DNA of 64,000 bases from Lysobacterales bacterium (GCA_017302035.1 JAFLEA010000003.1:27312-91311), one strand, 5' to 3'. Positions 34,753 to 44,927 are shown, counted from the first letter of the stretch. Numbers and translations: made by a program. The notes: generated by a model from the letters alone, not told the origin.

Positions 34753-35865
34753 TCACGGCTCGCGCAAGACCTCCAGCGCAGCCACCACCGTCTCGGGCGG
34801 GAACCGGCAATGACCTTCGCCGACGCCGGGAAGCATGCGCACCTGTGCGTCGCGCGCCTGCGTCCTGGCCAACGCCGGATAGCCAGCGCTGAAACGGGCG
34901 GTGACGATCGGATCCACGGCGTTCGGCTGCAACACCACCGGCACCGGCGCGGCACCGGTCAGTCCACCGGTACGCCGGACGTAGGCAAGCGCGGCGGGGT
35001 CGGCGGCATAGCGGCGGATGTGTATGCCCAGCGCGGCCTCATCGCCATCGGTACCGTCCATGCCAGTCGTGCTCGTTGCCGGGAATCCGCCTGCCCGCTT
35101 CGCCAGTTCGCGCAGCGCCACGTAGTACAGCCACAGCGAAGACGCAGCGTCCGCGCGCGGGATATCGAAGCGGTGCGCGAACGCGGCCGCACGCATCTCG
35201 TCCCCGGCAAACGCCGCCTCGATCGCATCGCTATCCGGCATAGCCGGCAGCGAAGCATCCGCAAGGCCGCCGGGCGCCTGCGGCAACACGCCCGGGTACA
35301 GCGCCTCGAACGCGGCCAGCGGCGCCAGCGCTCCGCGCGCGAACATGGCCTCGGTCGGAACCGCGACGCCGCACATCGAGACCACGCCGTCCCAGGCCTG
35401 CGGATGCCGCTCGGCACTGGCCAGTGCGACCAGCCCGCCCATCGACCAGCCAACCAACCAGGCCCTGGCGGGGGCGCCATGGCGGGCGACGAAATACTCA
35501 CGCAGCCGCTCCGTGTCGGCGACCGCCTCGGCGATCGCCCAGCCCTGGTCCGAGTAGTCGCTGGCCGCCACCGCGAAGCCGCGGTCGAGCAGCGTCTGCA
35601 TTCCTCCGGGAACCTCCATCGGACGCGCGGGCGAGCCCGCGACCGCGTAGCCGTGCGCGTTGACCACCAGTTCCCCGTTCCAATCGGCGGGGATGTCGAT
35701 GCGATAGGGCGCGCCGTCGAGCGTGCCGGTATCGACGACCGGGGCCGCCCGCACTGCCTGGGACGCGGGGACAGCAACCACGTCCGGCGCGACGCCATGC
35801 CCGGTGGCACAGGCGGCAAGCATTGCGGCCAACGCCGCCGAAAGCCAACGATTCCACCTGCGCAT
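34753..35865 (-). CDS. Alpha/beta hydrolase lipoprotein
   Basis: 370 residues. The start at 35865 has GGGGAGAT upstream and yields a lipoprotein signal (MRRWNRWLSAALAAMLAAC-AT, lipid Cys at 19). The nucleophile elbow is G139-W-S141-M-G-G. The oxyanion region is VVNAHGYAVAG, and GEGHCRFPPETV near the end supplies the likely catalytic His. This looks like a secreted carboxylic-ester hydrolase or peptidase-like enzyme anchored in the periplasm or outer membrane. No specific substrate can be assigned. Confidence 0.8.
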   Translation of the reverse strand: MRRWNRWLSAALAAMLAACATGHGVAPDVVAVPASQAVRAAPVVDTGTLDGAPYRIDIPADWNGELVVNAHGYAVAGSPARPMEVPGGMQTLLDRGFAVAASDYSDQGWAIAEAVADTERLREYFVARHGAPARAWLVGWSMGGLVALASAERHPQAWDGVVSMCGVAVPTEAMFARGALAPLAAFEALYPGVLPQAPGGLADASLPAMPDSDAIEAAFAGDEMRAAAFAHRFDIPRADAASSLWLYYVALRELAKRAGGFPATSTTGMDGTDGDEAALGIHIRRYAADPAALAYVRRTGGLTGAAPVPVVLQPNAVDPIVTARFSAGYPALARTQARDAQVRMLPGVGEGHCRFPPETVVAALEVLREP

Positions 35866-36018
35866 GCCCGATCTCCCCGCCATTGCCGCTGGATGCGTAT
35901 TCCGCCAAGCGATAAGGAAAATCACGTCTGAACCGGTGGTTTCACCGTCGGAAGGCGTGATCCTCGACGATTCCCGCGATGGAACGAGGGCAGCCATCGG
36001 CCGCCCTCGTCGGGCCCA

Positions 36019-38712
36019 TCAAACCCCGACCGGATTCGCCTTCTCCGGATCGATCTTGTACTGCTTGATCGCCCGGGCCACGTCCTTGCCGGTCATCCTG
36101 CCCTCCCTGGCCAGCGCCGCGACGGCGGCGTGGGCGATGTAGTAGCGGTCCACCTCGAAGAACCGACGCAGGTTGGCGCGGGTGTCGGAGCGGCCGAAAC
36201 CGTCGGTGCCCAGCACGGTGTAGGGCATCGGCACGAAGGCGCGGATCTGGTCGGCGAAGCCGCGCACGTAGTCGGTCGCGGCGATCGCCGGGCCCTGGCG
36301 GCCTTCCAACAGTTCGGTCACGTAGGCCTTGCGCGGGGCCTTGGCCTCGGGGTTCATGCGGTTCCAGCGCTCGGCGTCGAAACCGTCGCGACGCAGCTCG
36401 TTGAAGCTGGGGCAGGACCAGATGTCGGCGGTGACGCCGAAATCCTTGTCCAACAGCTCGGCCGCGGCGATGGCCTCGCGCAGGATGGTGCCACTGCCCA
36501 GCAGCTGCACGCGCAACTCGCCCTTCTTCGGCTTGCCGGCGTCCTTGAGCAGGTACATGCCCTTGACGATCCCCTCCTCGGCGCCCTGCGGCATCTCGGG
36601 ATGGGTGTAGTTCTCGTTCATCAGGGTGAGGTAGTAGTACTCGTCGATCTGGTCCTCCAGCATCGACTTCATGCCACGCTGAAGGATCACGGTGACTTCG
36701 TAGCCGAAGGTCGGATCGTAGCTGCGCACGTTGGGAATGCCGCCGGCGACGACTTGGCTGAAACCGTCCTCGTGCTGCAGGCCCTCGCCGTTGAGGGTGG
36801 TGCGACCGGCGGTGCCGCCGAGCAGGAAGCCGCGGGTACGCATGTCCGCCGCCTGCCAGGCGATGTCGCCGATGCGCTGGAAGCCGAACATGGAGTAGTA
36901 GATGTAGAACGGCAGCATCGGCACGTCCGACACCGAGTAGCTGGTGCCGGCAGCCATCCACGAGGACATCGCACCCGGCTCGCTGATGCCCTGCTGCAAC
37001 ACCTGGCCGGCCTGGTCTTCGCGGTAGTACATCAGCTGGTCCGAATCGACCGGCTTGTACTTCTGCCCGAACGGGGCATAGATGCCGATCTGGCGGAACA
37101 GGCCTTCCATGCCGAAAGTGCGTGCCTCGTCGGCCACGATCGGCACCAGGCGCGGGCCCACGTCCTTGTCGCGCAGGGCGATGTTGAGCGTCTGCACGAA
37201 GGCCATGGTGGTCGAATAGGTACGCTCGCCGCTGTCCTTGAGCAGGCGCTCGTACTTGTCCAGCGTGGGTACGGCGAACGACTTGGATGCCTTGCGCCGG
37301 CGCTGCGGCAGGTAGCCGCCGAGGGCCGCGCGGCGCTCCTTCATGTACTGCACTTCCGGCGAGTCCTCGCCGGGGTGGAAGAACGGGATCTGCGTGGCAT
37401 CTTCCAGCTGCTTGTCGCTGACCGGAATGTTGAAGCGATCGCGGAAGGCACGTACCGAATCGTCGTCCAGCTTCTTGGTCTGGTGGGTCGGGTTGAGCGA
37501 CTCGCCGGCCGAGCCCATGCCGTAGCCCTTGACCGTCTTGGCCAGGATCACGGTCGGCATGCCCCGGGTGTTCACCGCCTGGTGGTAGGCGGCATAGACC
37601 TTGTGCGGATCGTGGCCGCCGCGGTTCAGGCGCCAGATGTCGTCGTCGGAGAGCGAGGCGACCATCGCCGCAGTCTCCGGATACTTGCCGAAGAAGTGCT
37701 CGCGCGTGTACGCGCCGCCGAAGGCCTTGCAGTTCTGGTATTCGCCGTCGACGGTTTCCATCATCAGCTTCTTGAGCATGCCGTCGGTGTCGCGCGCCAG
37801 GAGCGGATCCCAGTAGCCGCCCCACAGCAGCTTGATCACGTTCCAGCCGCCGCCGCGGAACACGCCTTCCAGCTCCTGGATGATCTTGCCGTTGCCGCGC
37901 ACCGGGCCGTCCAGGCGCTGCAGGTTGCAGTTGATCACGAACACCAGGTTGTCCAGGCCCTCGCGGCCGGCCAGGGCAATCGCGCCAAGGCTCTCCGGCT
38001 CGTCGGTCTCGCCGTCGCCGAGGAAGCACCAGACCTTGCGGTCGGACTTCTCGATCAGGCCGCGATGCTCCAGGTACTTCATGAACTGCGCCTGGTAGAT
38101 CGCTGCCAGCGGGCCCAGGCCCATCGACACGGTCGGGGTCTGCCAGTAGTCCGGCATCAGCCAGGGGTGCGGGTAGGAGGAAATCCCGCGGCCATCCACC
38201 TCCATGCGGAAGTTGTCCAGCCGGTCCTCTCCGATCCGGCCTTCCAGGAACGAGCGGGCGTAGATGCCCGGGGCGCTGTGGCCCTGGATGAACAGCAGAT
38301 CGCCGGGATGGTTCTCGGACGGGGCACGCCAGAAGTGGTTGAAACCCACGTCATACAGGGTAGCGGCCGAGGCGAACGAGGCGATGTGGCCACCCAGGTC
38401 GCCGGGCTTGCGGTTGGCGCGGACCACGGTGGCCATCGCGTTCCAGCGGATCAGCGAGCGGATCCGCCACTCCAGTTCGGCGTTGCCGGGGCTCTTGGCT
38501 TCGAGCTGGGGAGCGATGGTGTTGACGTATTCGGTAGTCGGCGAGAACGGCAGGAACGCGCCGGAGCGGCGGGTCAGCTCGACCATGTCCTCCAGCAGCA
38601 GGTGCGCGCGCTGGGGACCGTCGCGGTCGATGACCGCCTTGAGCGACTCGATCCATTCCCGGGTCTCGACCGGATCCGGATCGTTCTGCAGCACCTCGTT
38701 CAGCCAGTTCAT
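36019..38712 (-). CDS. aceE: Pyruvate dehydrogenase E1 component, homodimeric type
   Basis: 897 residues with GGGAGTG before the ATG at 38712. It decarboxylates pyruvate with thiamine diphosphate and passes the acetyl group to the E2 lipoyl domain. The ThDP motif is GDGETDEPESLGAIALAGRE followed by NLVFVINCN. Other E1p blocks are GHIASFASAATLYDVGFNHF, FIQGHSAPGIYARSFLEGR and YVRGFADQIRAFVPMPYTVL-GTDGFGRSD. The E2 and E3 genes are not next to it, so aceE is alone here. The coding sequence ends close to the start of the hydrolase gene on the same strand. Confidence 0.97.
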   Translation of the reverse strand: MNWLNEVLQNDPDPVETREWIESLKAVIDRDGPQRAHLLLEDMVELTRRSGAFLPFSPTTEYVNTIAPQLEAKSPGNAELEWRIRSLIRWNAMATVVRANRKPGDLGGHIASFASAATLYDVGFNHFWRAPSENHPGDLLFIQGHSAPGIYARSFLEGRIGEDRLDNFRMEVDGRGISSYPHPWLMPDYWQTPTVSMGLGPLAAIYQAQFMKYLEHRGLIEKSDRKVWCFLGDGETDEPESLGAIALAGREGLDNLVFVINCNLQRLDGPVRGNGKIIQELEGVFRGGGWNVIKLLWGGYWDPLLARDTDGMLKKLMMETVDGEYQNCKAFGGAYTREHFFGKYPETAAMVASLSDDDIWRLNRGGHDPHKVYAAYHQAVNTRGMPTVILAKTVKGYGMGSAGESLNPTHQTKKLDDDSVRAFRDRFNIPVSDKQLEDATQIPFFHPGEDSPEVQYMKERRAALGGYLPQRRRKASKSFAVPTLDKYERLLKDSGERTYSTTMAFVQTLNIALRDKDVGPRLVPIVADEARTFGMEGLFRQIGIYAPFGQKYKPVDSDQLMYYREDQAGQVLQQGISEPGAMSSWMAAGTSYSVSDVPMLPFYIYYSMFGFQRIGDIAWQAADMRTRGFLLGGTAGRTTLNGEGLQHEDGFSQVVAGGIPNVRSYDPTFGYEVTVILQRGMKSMLEDQIDEYYYLTLMNENYTHPEMPQGAEEGIVKGMYLLKDAGKPKKGELRVQLLGSGTILREAIAAAELLDKDFGVTADIWSCPSFNELRRDGFDAERWNRMNPEAKAPRKAYVTELLEGRQGPAIAATDYVRGFADQIRAFVPMPYTVLGTDGFGRSDTRANLRRFFEVDRYYIAHAAVAALAREGRMTGKDVARAIKQYKIDPEKANPVGV

Positions 38713-38964
38713 ATCACTCCCGTTGCCGCGCGCAGGGCCGCGGCGATCCTGTCCCATGAACTCGGGAGTTTAGCGCAAGGGGCCGGGTGTCGACCGGCGC
38801 TACGGGGGCGTATGGGGTGCTTCTGGGCGTGACTGGATGGACCCTAGCCAAAATCAAACCGCCATGGAAATGCGGCGATGCAGCATTGCAATTGCAGGGG
38901 TCAAATAGATCGCAAGAACTGGGGCCAACCAATCATTGCCAGCGAGGCCATTTCGGTTGTCTGC

Positions 38965-39108
38965 CTACGCGCACTCCCCGGAGAGGGTGTTGTCCGTGTC
39001 CGCTGCCGCACGCCAGATGTCAATGAAATCGGCGCGGTAATGCCACGCGAAAAGGAATGCCAGAAAGACACTGACAATCATGATGTCCGGCTTCTTGAGC
39101 TTTGGCAT
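38965..39108 (-). CDS. 47-residue single-TM protein, candidate bacteriocin immunity factor
   Basis: A short gene (ATG 39108, TAG 38965) with GGGAGAT eight bases upstream. The sequence starts MPKLKKPD, a positively charged end, then one hydrophobic helix (IMIVSVFLAFLFAWHYRADF) and an acidic tail (RAAADTDNTLSGECA). It lies 54 nt after the second double-glycine peptide, on the same strand. Small one-helix membrane proteins at this place often protect the producer from its own bacteriocin. No family is recognised, so this role is inferred from position and topology only. Confidence 0.55.
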   Translation of the reverse strand: MPKLKKPDIMIVSVFLAFLFAWHYRADFIDIWRAAADTDNTLSGECA

Positions 39109-39132
39109 GGCGTCATCTCCCGGAAATACTGA

Positions 39133-39154
39133 GCCGCCCCCAATGGGAGGCGGC
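39133..39154 (-). terminator. Hairpin after the peptide genes
   Basis: GCCGCC and CCC pair with GGG and GGCGGC around an AAT loop with one bulged A. It lies 9 nt after the stop of peptide A and before the 47-codon gene. There is no T-run, so it may attenuate rather than fully end transcription, or stabilise the peptide mRNA. Confidence 0.45.
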
Positions 39155-39162
39155 GTTGAGTA

Positions 39163-39363
39163 CTAGTGATGCAGTTTGTAGTGAAGCAAGGAACCGGCAA
39201 TCATGCCACCCGGTCCGAGTGCCATTCCAAGCACTCCCTCGACCGAGCTCAACCCATGCCATGCCTCTCCGATGACCCTTCCGATGACCTGGTTGGCTTC
39301 GGAATTGGTTACGCCGTCCCCACCGGAGACGAACTGGATTTCATCTTGTGTCAGAGCTTTCAT
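39163..39363 (-). CDS. Double-glycine leader peptide A (class IIb bacteriocin-like)
   Basis: 66 residues. The ATG at 39363 has AAGGAG seven bases upstream. The leader MKALTQDEIQFVSGG (1-15) is a classical double-glycine signal cut after GG by the C39 peptidase of a dedicated ABC exporter. The 51-residue core starts DGVTNSEANQVIGR. It continues with an amphipathic/hydrophobic region rich in Gly and Ala, including G-MIA-G, a GxxxG helix-pairing motif, and ends in SLLHYKLHH. The gene begins 10 nt after peptide B. A pore-forming two-peptide bacteriocin is the best reading; a signalling peptide is the alternative. Confidence 0.75.
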   Translation of the reverse strand: MKALTQDEIQFVSGGDGVTNSEANQVIGRVIGEAWHGLSSVEGVLGMALGPGGMIAGSLLHYKLHH

Positions 39364-39373
39364 GGCCGTCTCC

Positions 39374-39544
39374 TTATGAATGCTCGGCATCGAGTTCGGC
39401 ATCCCGCGCCTTTGCGGCCCCACCGATTTCCACGAGCGAAGCCCTGTTGGCATACGCCCATGCAATCACTGCCCCGATTGTGAATGCAGTTCGTATAAAA
39501 CCACCACTGACAGTTTCACATTCATCCTGATCGATGCTACGCAT
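39374..39544 (-). CDS. Double-glycine leader peptide B (class IIb bacteriocin-like)
   Basis: 56 residues. The ATG at 39544 has AAGGAGG eight bases upstream. The leader MRSIDQDECETVSGG (1-15) matches that of peptide A at the key places (QDE, VSGG, same length). The 41-residue core begins with a hydrophobic helix (FIRTAFTIGAVIAWAYANRA) and ends in a charged tail (KARDAELDAEHS). Its TAA stop is directly followed by the ribosome site of peptide A, so both are one operon. The similar leaders with different cores suggest a pair exported by one transporter. Confidence 0.72.
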   Translation of the reverse strand: MRSIDQDECETVSGGFIRTAFTIGAVIAWAYANRASLVEIGGAAKARDAELDAEHS

Positions 39545-39567
39545 GGCTACTTCCTCCTTGAAGTATC

Positions 39568-39581
39568 GCGCCTGATGGCGC
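39568..39581. repeat. Short hairpin in the leader of the peptide operon
   Basis: GCGCC-TGAT-GGCGC, 23 nt before the ATG of peptide B and just upstream of its ribosome site. It may affect translation or be chance in GC-rich DNA. Confidence 0.3.
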
Positions 39582-39656
39582 AGGGCCAATCTAGACCCAC
39601 TGAGTCATCCAGATAACCTGTTTTTCGATGAGAATCATGTAGGAGAAACCTGACCC

Positions 39657-41951
39657 TCACCCCCTCCGCCCACCCTCCATCTGCTCGCGGATCTGCGCAT
39701 CCACCGCAGCGATGGCCGTCATGTTCAATATCCGCCGCGGCGTGGCGCTGCTGGTCAGGATGTGCACCGGCTTGCTGATCCCCATCAGGATCGGCCCGAT
39801 CGCCACACCCTCGGTCACCACCCGCACCAGGTTGTAGGCGATGTTGGCGGCATCCAGGTTCGGCAGCACGAACAGGTTCGCCCGACCCTTCAGCGTGCTG
39901 CCCGGCATCATCTGCTGGCGCAGCGCCTCGTCCCACGCCGTGTCCCCCTGCATCTCCCCGTCCACGTTCAACCTGGGCACCCGCTTGAGCAGCAGTTCGC
40001 GCACCTTGCGCATCTTCAGCGCTCCCGGCGTCTGGTGGCTGCCGAAGTTCGAGTGCGACAGCAACGCGATCCGCGGCTCGATCCCGAACAGCTTCAACCG
40101 GTACGACGCCTGCAGCGTCGCCTCGGCGATCTGCTCGGCTGTCGGCTCGTCCTGCACATGGGTGTCCAGGAAGAACCACACGCCCTGGTTGTTGATCACC
40201 CCGGTCATCGCCGAGGTCGACTGCACTCCCGGGTCCAGGTCGATCAGGCTGCGCACATACCCAAGCTTCTTGTGGAACCTGCCCACCACCCCGGTCAGCA
40301 GCGCGTCGGCCTCCCCGCGCGCCACCATCACCGCGCCGATCAGGGTCGGCCGCGAGCGCAGCAGGTTCTTGGCCGCCGACACCGTCACTCCGCGCCTGGC
40401 CGTGGCCGCGTAGTAGTGCTGCCAGTACTCGTTGAACCGCGGGTCGTCCAGTTGGTTGGTGATCTCGAAGTCCACCCCGGCCCGCATCCGCAGCCCCAGG
40501 CGCTCGATCCGCGCCTGGATCACGTCGGGACGCCCGATCAGCACCGGATAGGCCACCCCTTCGTCCACCACCGTCTGCACCGCCCGCAGCACCACCTCTT
40601 CCTCGCCCTCGGCGTAGGCGACCCGTTTCTTGTCCGAGCGGGCCCGGTCGTACACCGGCTTCATCATCAGGCTGGTCCGGTACACGAACTGGCCCAGCTT
40701 TTCCCGGTAGGCAGCCATGTCCTCGATCGGTCGCTCGGCGATGCCCGAGTCCATCGCCGCCTGGGCCACCGCGCTGGAGAGCTCCACGAGCAGGCGCGGG
40801 TCGAACGGCCGCGGGATCAGGTACTCCGGCCCGAAGCTCGGAGTTTCGTCGCCATAGGCGCTACCCAGGTCCGAGGCCTCGCGCCGGGCCAGGGCGGCAA
40901 TGGCGTGCACGCAGGCCACCTTCATTGCCTCGTTGATCCCGGTGGCGCCCACGTCCAGCGCGCCGCGGAACAGGTACGGGAAGCACAGGGCGTTGTTGAC
41001 CTGGTTGGGATAGTCCGAGCGCCCGGTGGCGATGATTGCGTCCGGGCGCGCGGCCTTGGCGTCCTCCGGCAGGATCTCCGGGTACGGATTGGCCAGGGCC
41101 AGGATGATCGGGTTGGGGGCCATGCTGGCCACCATTTCCGGCTTGAGCACCCCGCCGGCCGACAGGCCGAGGAAGATGTCGGCGCCGCGCACGATGTCCT
41201 CCAGGGTGCGCGCGTCGGTCTCGCGGGCGTAGCGGCGCTTGTCCGGATCCAGGTCGGTGCGTCCGCTGTGGATCACCCCGCTGCGGTCGTAGGCGGTCAC
41301 GTTTTCCTTGCGCAGGCCCAGCGATACCAGCATGTCCACGCACGACACCCCGGCCGCGCCCATGCCGGTGGTGCACAGCTTCACGTCCTCGATCTTCTTG
41401 CCTACCACCTGCAACGCGTTGACCACCGCCGCGCCGACGATGATCGCGGTGCCGTGCTGGTCGTCATGGAACACCGGGATGTTCATCCGCTCGCGAAGCT
41501 TGCGCTCGACCACGAAGCATTCCGGCGCCTTGATGTCCTCCAGGTTGATGCCGCCGAAGGTCGGCTCCAGCGAGGCGATGATGTCGACCAGCTTGTCCGG
41601 ATCGTTCTCGGCGATCTCGATGTCGAACACGTCGATCCCGGCGAACTTCTTGAACAGCACGCCCTTGCCTTCCATCACCGGCTTGCCGGCCAGCGGGCCG
41701 ATGTTGCCCAGGCCCAGCACCGCGGTGCCGTTGGAGACCACCGCCACCAGGTTGCCGCGCGCGGTCAGCTCGCTGGCCTGCTTCGGGTCGGCCACGATCG
41801 CTTCGCAGGCATAGGCCACGCCGGGCGAGTACGCCAGCGCCAGGTCGCGCTGGGTCAGCATCGCCTTGGTTGGCGAGACCTTGATCTTCCCCGGACGCGG
41901 GTGACGGTGGTAGTCGAGCGCAGCCTGCTTGAAGTCTTCTTGTTCGGACAT
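39657..41951 (-). CDS. maeB: NADP-dependent malic enzyme (two-domain type)
   Basis: 764 residues. The N-terminal 420 residues are a malic enzyme: Y41-S-P-G-V-A entry, [58 protein letters not shown] for the cofactor and [11 protein letters not shown]. The C-terminal part (about 435-764) is a phosphotransacetylase-like domain that regulates such enzymes ([40 protein letters not shown]). The enzyme turns malate into pyruvate and makes NADPH. Next to dctA and aceE it fits growth on C4-dicarboxylates feeding pyruvate to acetyl-CoA. Confidence 0.96.
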   Translation of the reverse strand: MSEQEDFKQAALDYHRHPRPGKIKVSPTKAMLTQRDLALAYSPGVAYACEAIVADPKQASELTARGNLVAVVSNGTAVLGLGNIGPLAGKPVMEGKGVLFKKFAGIDVFDIEIAENDPDKLVDIIASLEPTFGGINLEDIKAPECFVVERKLRERMNIPVFHDDQHGTAIIVGAAVVNALQVVGKKIEDVKLCTTGMGAAGVSCVDMLVSLGLRKENVTAYDRSGVIHSGRTDLDPDKRRYARETDARTLEDIVRGADIFLGLSAGGVLKPEMVASMAPNPIILALANPYPEILPEDAKAARPDAIIATGRSDYPNQVNNALCFPYLFRGALDVGATGINEAMKVACVHAIAALARREASDLGSAYGDETPSFGPEYLIPRPFDPRLLVELSSAVAQAAMDSGIAERPIEDMAAYREKLGQFVYRTSLMMKPVYDRARSDKKRVAYAEGEEEVVLRAVQTVVDEGVAYPVLIGRPDVIQARIERLGLRMRAGVDFEITNQLDDPRFNEYWQHYYAATARRGVTVSAAKNLLRSRPTLIGAVMVARGEADALLTGVVGRFHKKLGYVRSLIDLDPGVQSTSAMTGVINNQGVWFFLDTHVQDEPTAEQIAEATLQASYRLKLFGIEPRIALLSHSNFGSHQTPGALKMRKVRELLLKRVPRLNVDGEMQGDTAWDEALRQQMMPGSTLKGRANLFVLPNLDAANIAYNLVRVVTEGVAIGPILMGISKPVHILTSSATPRRILNMTAIAAVDAQIREQMEGGRRG

Positions 41952-42126
41952 GTCCGTCACGGCGGTGGGCAGGCTTGGGATTCTACCCGGTCGCTCCCGG
42001 GAATCGGGGCGCGGGCCGCGGATGCGGCGGGCAGGCGGTGAACAGGCGCAACGGACCGGAACCGTGACGCGTCGCACCCGCCCGCCAGGTGCCGTTGTTG
42101 CGATGCATCAAATACGGTGGCCGCGA

Positions 42127-43479
42127 TCAGTCGGCGGTGAGCCGGGTGGGGTCGCCCGGGCCGGCGGCCGGGTCCGGGGGCGCGGCAAGCTGCGACGAGG
42201 GATGGCTCAGTGCACGCTCCAGCGCATCCCGGTCCAGTGCCCCTTCCCAGCGCGCCACCACCAGCGTGGCCACGGCGTTGCCGATGAAGTTGGTCAGCGA
42301 GCGGCATTCGCTCATGAAACGGTCGACGCCCAGGATCAGGGCCATGCCGGCCACCGGCACCTGCGGCACCACCGCCAGGGTGGCGGCCAGGGTGATGAAT
42401 CCGGCGCCGGTAACGCCCGCTGCGCCCTTGGAGCTGATCATCGCCACCAGCAGCAGGGCCAGTTGCTCGCCCAGGCTCAGTTCGATGTTGGTGGCCTGGG
42501 CGATGAACAGCGCCGCCAGGGTCATGTAGATGTTGGTGCCGTCCAGGTTGAACGAGTACCCGGTGGGCACCACCAGTCCGACCACCGGCTTGGCCGCCCC
42601 GGCGCGCTCCATCTTCTCCATCAGCGAGGGCAGCGCCGACTCCGAGGACGAGGTGCCCAGCACCAGCAGCAATTCGGCCTTGAGGTAGCGGATCAGCCTG
42701 AAGATCGAGAAGCCGCACCACCGGCACACCGCGCCCAGGATCACCACCACGAACAGCAGCGAGGTCAGGTAGAACGAACCGACCAGCCAGGCCAGGTTGA
42801 CCAGGGTGCCGATCCCGTACTTGCCGATGGTGAAGGCGATGGCGCCGAACGCGCCGATCGGCGCGGCGCGCATGAGCAGGTGGACCAGGCGGAACACCGG
42901 AGCGACCAGCGCTTCCAGCACCGACAGCACCGGGCGACCGCTCTCCCCCACCAGTGCCAGCGAAATGCCGAACAGCACCGCGACCAGGAGCACCTGCAGG
43001 ATGTTGTCGCCGACCAGCGGACTGAGCAGGGTCTTGGGGATGATGTCCATCAGGAAGCCGGTCAGGGTCAGCTCGTGCGACTTCTGCACGTAGTCCTGCA
43101 CCGCACGGGTGTCCAGGCTGGCCGGGTCGATGTTCATCCCCGCGCCAGGCTGGACCACGTGCGCGACCACCAGGCCCAGCACCAGCGCCAGCGTGGAAAA
43201 GAACAGGAAGTAGGCCATGGACTTGGCGAACACCCGCCCGACCATGCGCAGCTGGGCCATCCCGGCGATCCCGGTCACGATGGTCAGGAAGATCACCGGG
43301 GCGATGATCATCTTGACCAGCTTGATGAAGGCGTCCCCCAACGGCTTGAACTGCACCGCCAGCTCCGGCTGGAAGTGGCCCAGCACCGCGCCGCCGACGA
43401 TGGCCAGCACCACCTGGAAATACAGCTGCCGGTACAGCGGTGGCCGTAGCCCGGCATGGACGGCATGGGACGGGGACAT
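42127..43479 (-). CDS. dctA: C4-dicarboxylate transporter DctA
   Basis: 450 residues, full length for the DAACS family. [20 protein letters not shown] at the start, [20 protein letters not shown], the serine-rich loop [35 protein letters not shown] and the C-terminal [20 protein letters not shown] are the substrate- and cation-binding signatures. Eight membrane helices and two re-entrant loops are expected. It imports succinate, fumarate and malate with protons or sodium, and is read just upstream of maeB. It is divergent from gltS; 236 nt between them hold both promoters. Confidence 0.95.
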   Translation of the reverse strand: MSPSHAVHAGLRPPLYRQLYFQVVLAIVGGAVLGHFQPELAVQFKPLGDAFIKLVKMIIAPVIFLTIVTGIAGMAQLRMVGRVFAKSMAYFLFFSTLALVLGLVVAHVVQPGAGMNIDPASLDTRAVQDYVQKSHELTLTGFLMDIIPKTLLSPLVGDNILQVLLVAVLFGISLALVGESGRPVLSVLEALVAPVFRLVHLLMRAAPIGAFGAIAFTIGKYGIGTLVNLAWLVGSFYLTSLLFVVVILGAVCRWCGFSIFRLIRYLKAELLLVLGTSSSESALPSLMEKMERAGAAKPVVGLVVPTGYSFNLDGTNIYMTLAALFIAQATNIELSLGEQLALLLVAMISSKGAAGVTGAGFITLAATLAVVPQVPVAGMALILGVDRFMSECRSLTNFIGNAVATLVVARWEGALDRDALERALSHPSSQLAAPPDPAAGPGDPTRLTAD

Positions 43480-43715
43480 CGGCACTCCGGGCGGCGGTAT
43501 TGCCGTGCAGGCGGGGGTGCCACATGTTGTACCGACTGCGCCGCCACCGCGCCAGCGACCCGTGGGCACCCGCACGGACGAACCGGCAGCCCCGCCCGAC
43601 GCTGGCGGACCGTCGGCGGGCGGCGACAACCTGGCGGGTATCGCCGCCCACCACCGGCCACCGGAACCCGCCTGTCCGTGCGAACATCCGCCCTTCGGCG
43701 ACCGGGGAAGCCACG

Positions 43716-44927
43716 ATGATCGAACTGGACAGCGTGCAGACCGTGGCATTCGGCGGGCTTGCCCTGTTCGCCGGCTATGCCCTGTGCAAGGCGATCCCGC
43801 TGCTGCGCCGCTACAACCTGCCCGAACCGGTACTCGGCGGCCTGCTGGTCGCGCTGCTGGCATGGTGGGGACACAGCCGCGGAACGCCGCTGTTCAAGCT
43901 CGACACCGGCCTGCAATCGCCGCTGATGATCGCGTTCTTCACGTCCATCGGCGTCAACGCCAGCCTCAGGCTGCTCAAGGTCAGCGGCAAGCAGGTGCTG
44001 GCGTTCCTGATCATCGCCAGCCTGTTCGCGGTGGTGCAGAACCTGGTGGGCATTGCGGTTGCCAAGGTATTCGGTCTGCATCCGATGTTCGGCGTGCTGG
44101 CCGGTTCGGCCACCCTCACCGGCGGCCCGGCCACCGGCCTGGCCTTCGCGCCGCTGTTCGAGGCGGCCGGGTTGAAGGGCGCCGAGTCGATCGCGGTCAC
44201 CGCGGCGATGGCCGGCATCGTCTGCGGCGGCCTGATCGGCGGTCCGGTCATCACCTGGCTGATCGAACGCTTCAAGGTGACCAACCCCAACAAGGGACAG
44301 ACCGCTTCCACGCCCATCGCCGACGAGGTCAGCGGCCAGGTGGTGCACGCCGAGATCGATTCGGCACGCGAGTTCAACGCGCTCAAGGCGCTGGTCGTGA
44401 TCCTGCTGGCGATGTGGGCCGGCTCGTTCCTCGGCAAGGGCTTCGACGCGATCGGGCTGACCCTGCCGGCCTACATCGGCGCGATGCTGGTCGGCGCGCT
44501 GGTCCGCAACCTGGACGACTTCACCGGCCTGATCCGCCTGCCGACGCATACGGTGGACCTGATCGGCAACGTGTGCCTGGCGCTGTTCCTGGCGGTGGCG
44601 CTGATGAACCTGAAACTGTGGGAACTGGCCGGCATGGGCGTCCCGCTGATGGTCAACCTGGCGATCCAGGTGGCACTGGTGGCCGCGTTCGCGGTGCCGG
44701 TGTTCATGCTGATGGGCCGCGACTACGACGCGGCGGTGATGGGGGGCGGCTTCATCGGCTTCATGCTCGGCACCACCGCCAATGCGATGGCGGTGATGCG
44801 CGCGCTGGTGCAGCGCTACGGCATCGCCCCGCGCGCGTTCCTGGTGGCGCCGCTGGTGGGCGCGTTCTTCATCGACTTCACCAATGCGCTGATCATCACC
44901 GGGTTCCTCAACTTCTGGCCGCAGTGA
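43716..44927 (+). CDS. gltS: Sodium/glutamate symporter GltS
   Basis: 403 residues with about ten to twelve helices in two inverted halves. The paired GGPATG ([16 protein letters not shown]) and the later [36 protein letters not shown] and LIITGFLN are GltS hallmarks. It imports glutamate with sodium. A D-amino-acid dehydrogenase gene follows after 26 nt, so the two are likely one transcription unit. Confidence 0.93.
   Translation: MIELDSVQTVAFGGLALFAGYALCKAIPLLRRYNLPEPVLGGLLVALLAWWGHSRGTPLFKLDTGLQSPLMIAFFTSIGVNASLRLLKVSGKQVLAFLIIASLFAVVQNLVGIAVAKVFGLHPMFGVLAGSATLTGGPATGLAFAPLFEAAGLKGAESIAVTAAMAGIVCGGLIGGPVITWLIERFKVTNPNKGQTASTPIADEVSGQVVHAEIDSAREFNALKALVVILLAMWAGSFLGKGFDAIGLTLPAYIGAMLVGALVRNLDDFTGLIRLPTHTVDLIGNVCLALFLAVALMNLKLWELAGMGVPLMVNLAIQVALVAAFAVPVFMLMGRDYDAAVMGGGFIGFMLGTTANAMAVMRALVQRYGIAPRAFLVAPLVGAFFIDFTNALIITGFLNFWPQ

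Noticed and set aside
36130-38832. 900-codon open frame opposite aceE
   Set aside because: Antisense shadow of a well-conserved gene; composition is His/Val/Ala/Gln-rich with no domain.
38881-38935. TGCAATTGCA palindrome and ggggtcaaat segment as an insertion-sequence end
   Set aside because: No matching partner end, no target duplication and no transposase in the interval. Kept only as a hint within the AT-rich island finding.
39166-39483. Plus-strand open frame across the double-glycine peptide genes
   Set aside because: No ribosome site, no recognisable protein pattern, and it overlaps two well-supported small genes on the other strand.
39762-42041. 759-codon open frame opposite maeB
   Set aside because: Same reason: a product of GC-rich codon bias in maeB, with His/Gln/Arg-rich nonsense sequence.
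43440-43715. A gene between dctA and gltS
   Set aside because: Open frames here run into both neighbours and show no protein-like pattern; the space is a divergent promoter region.
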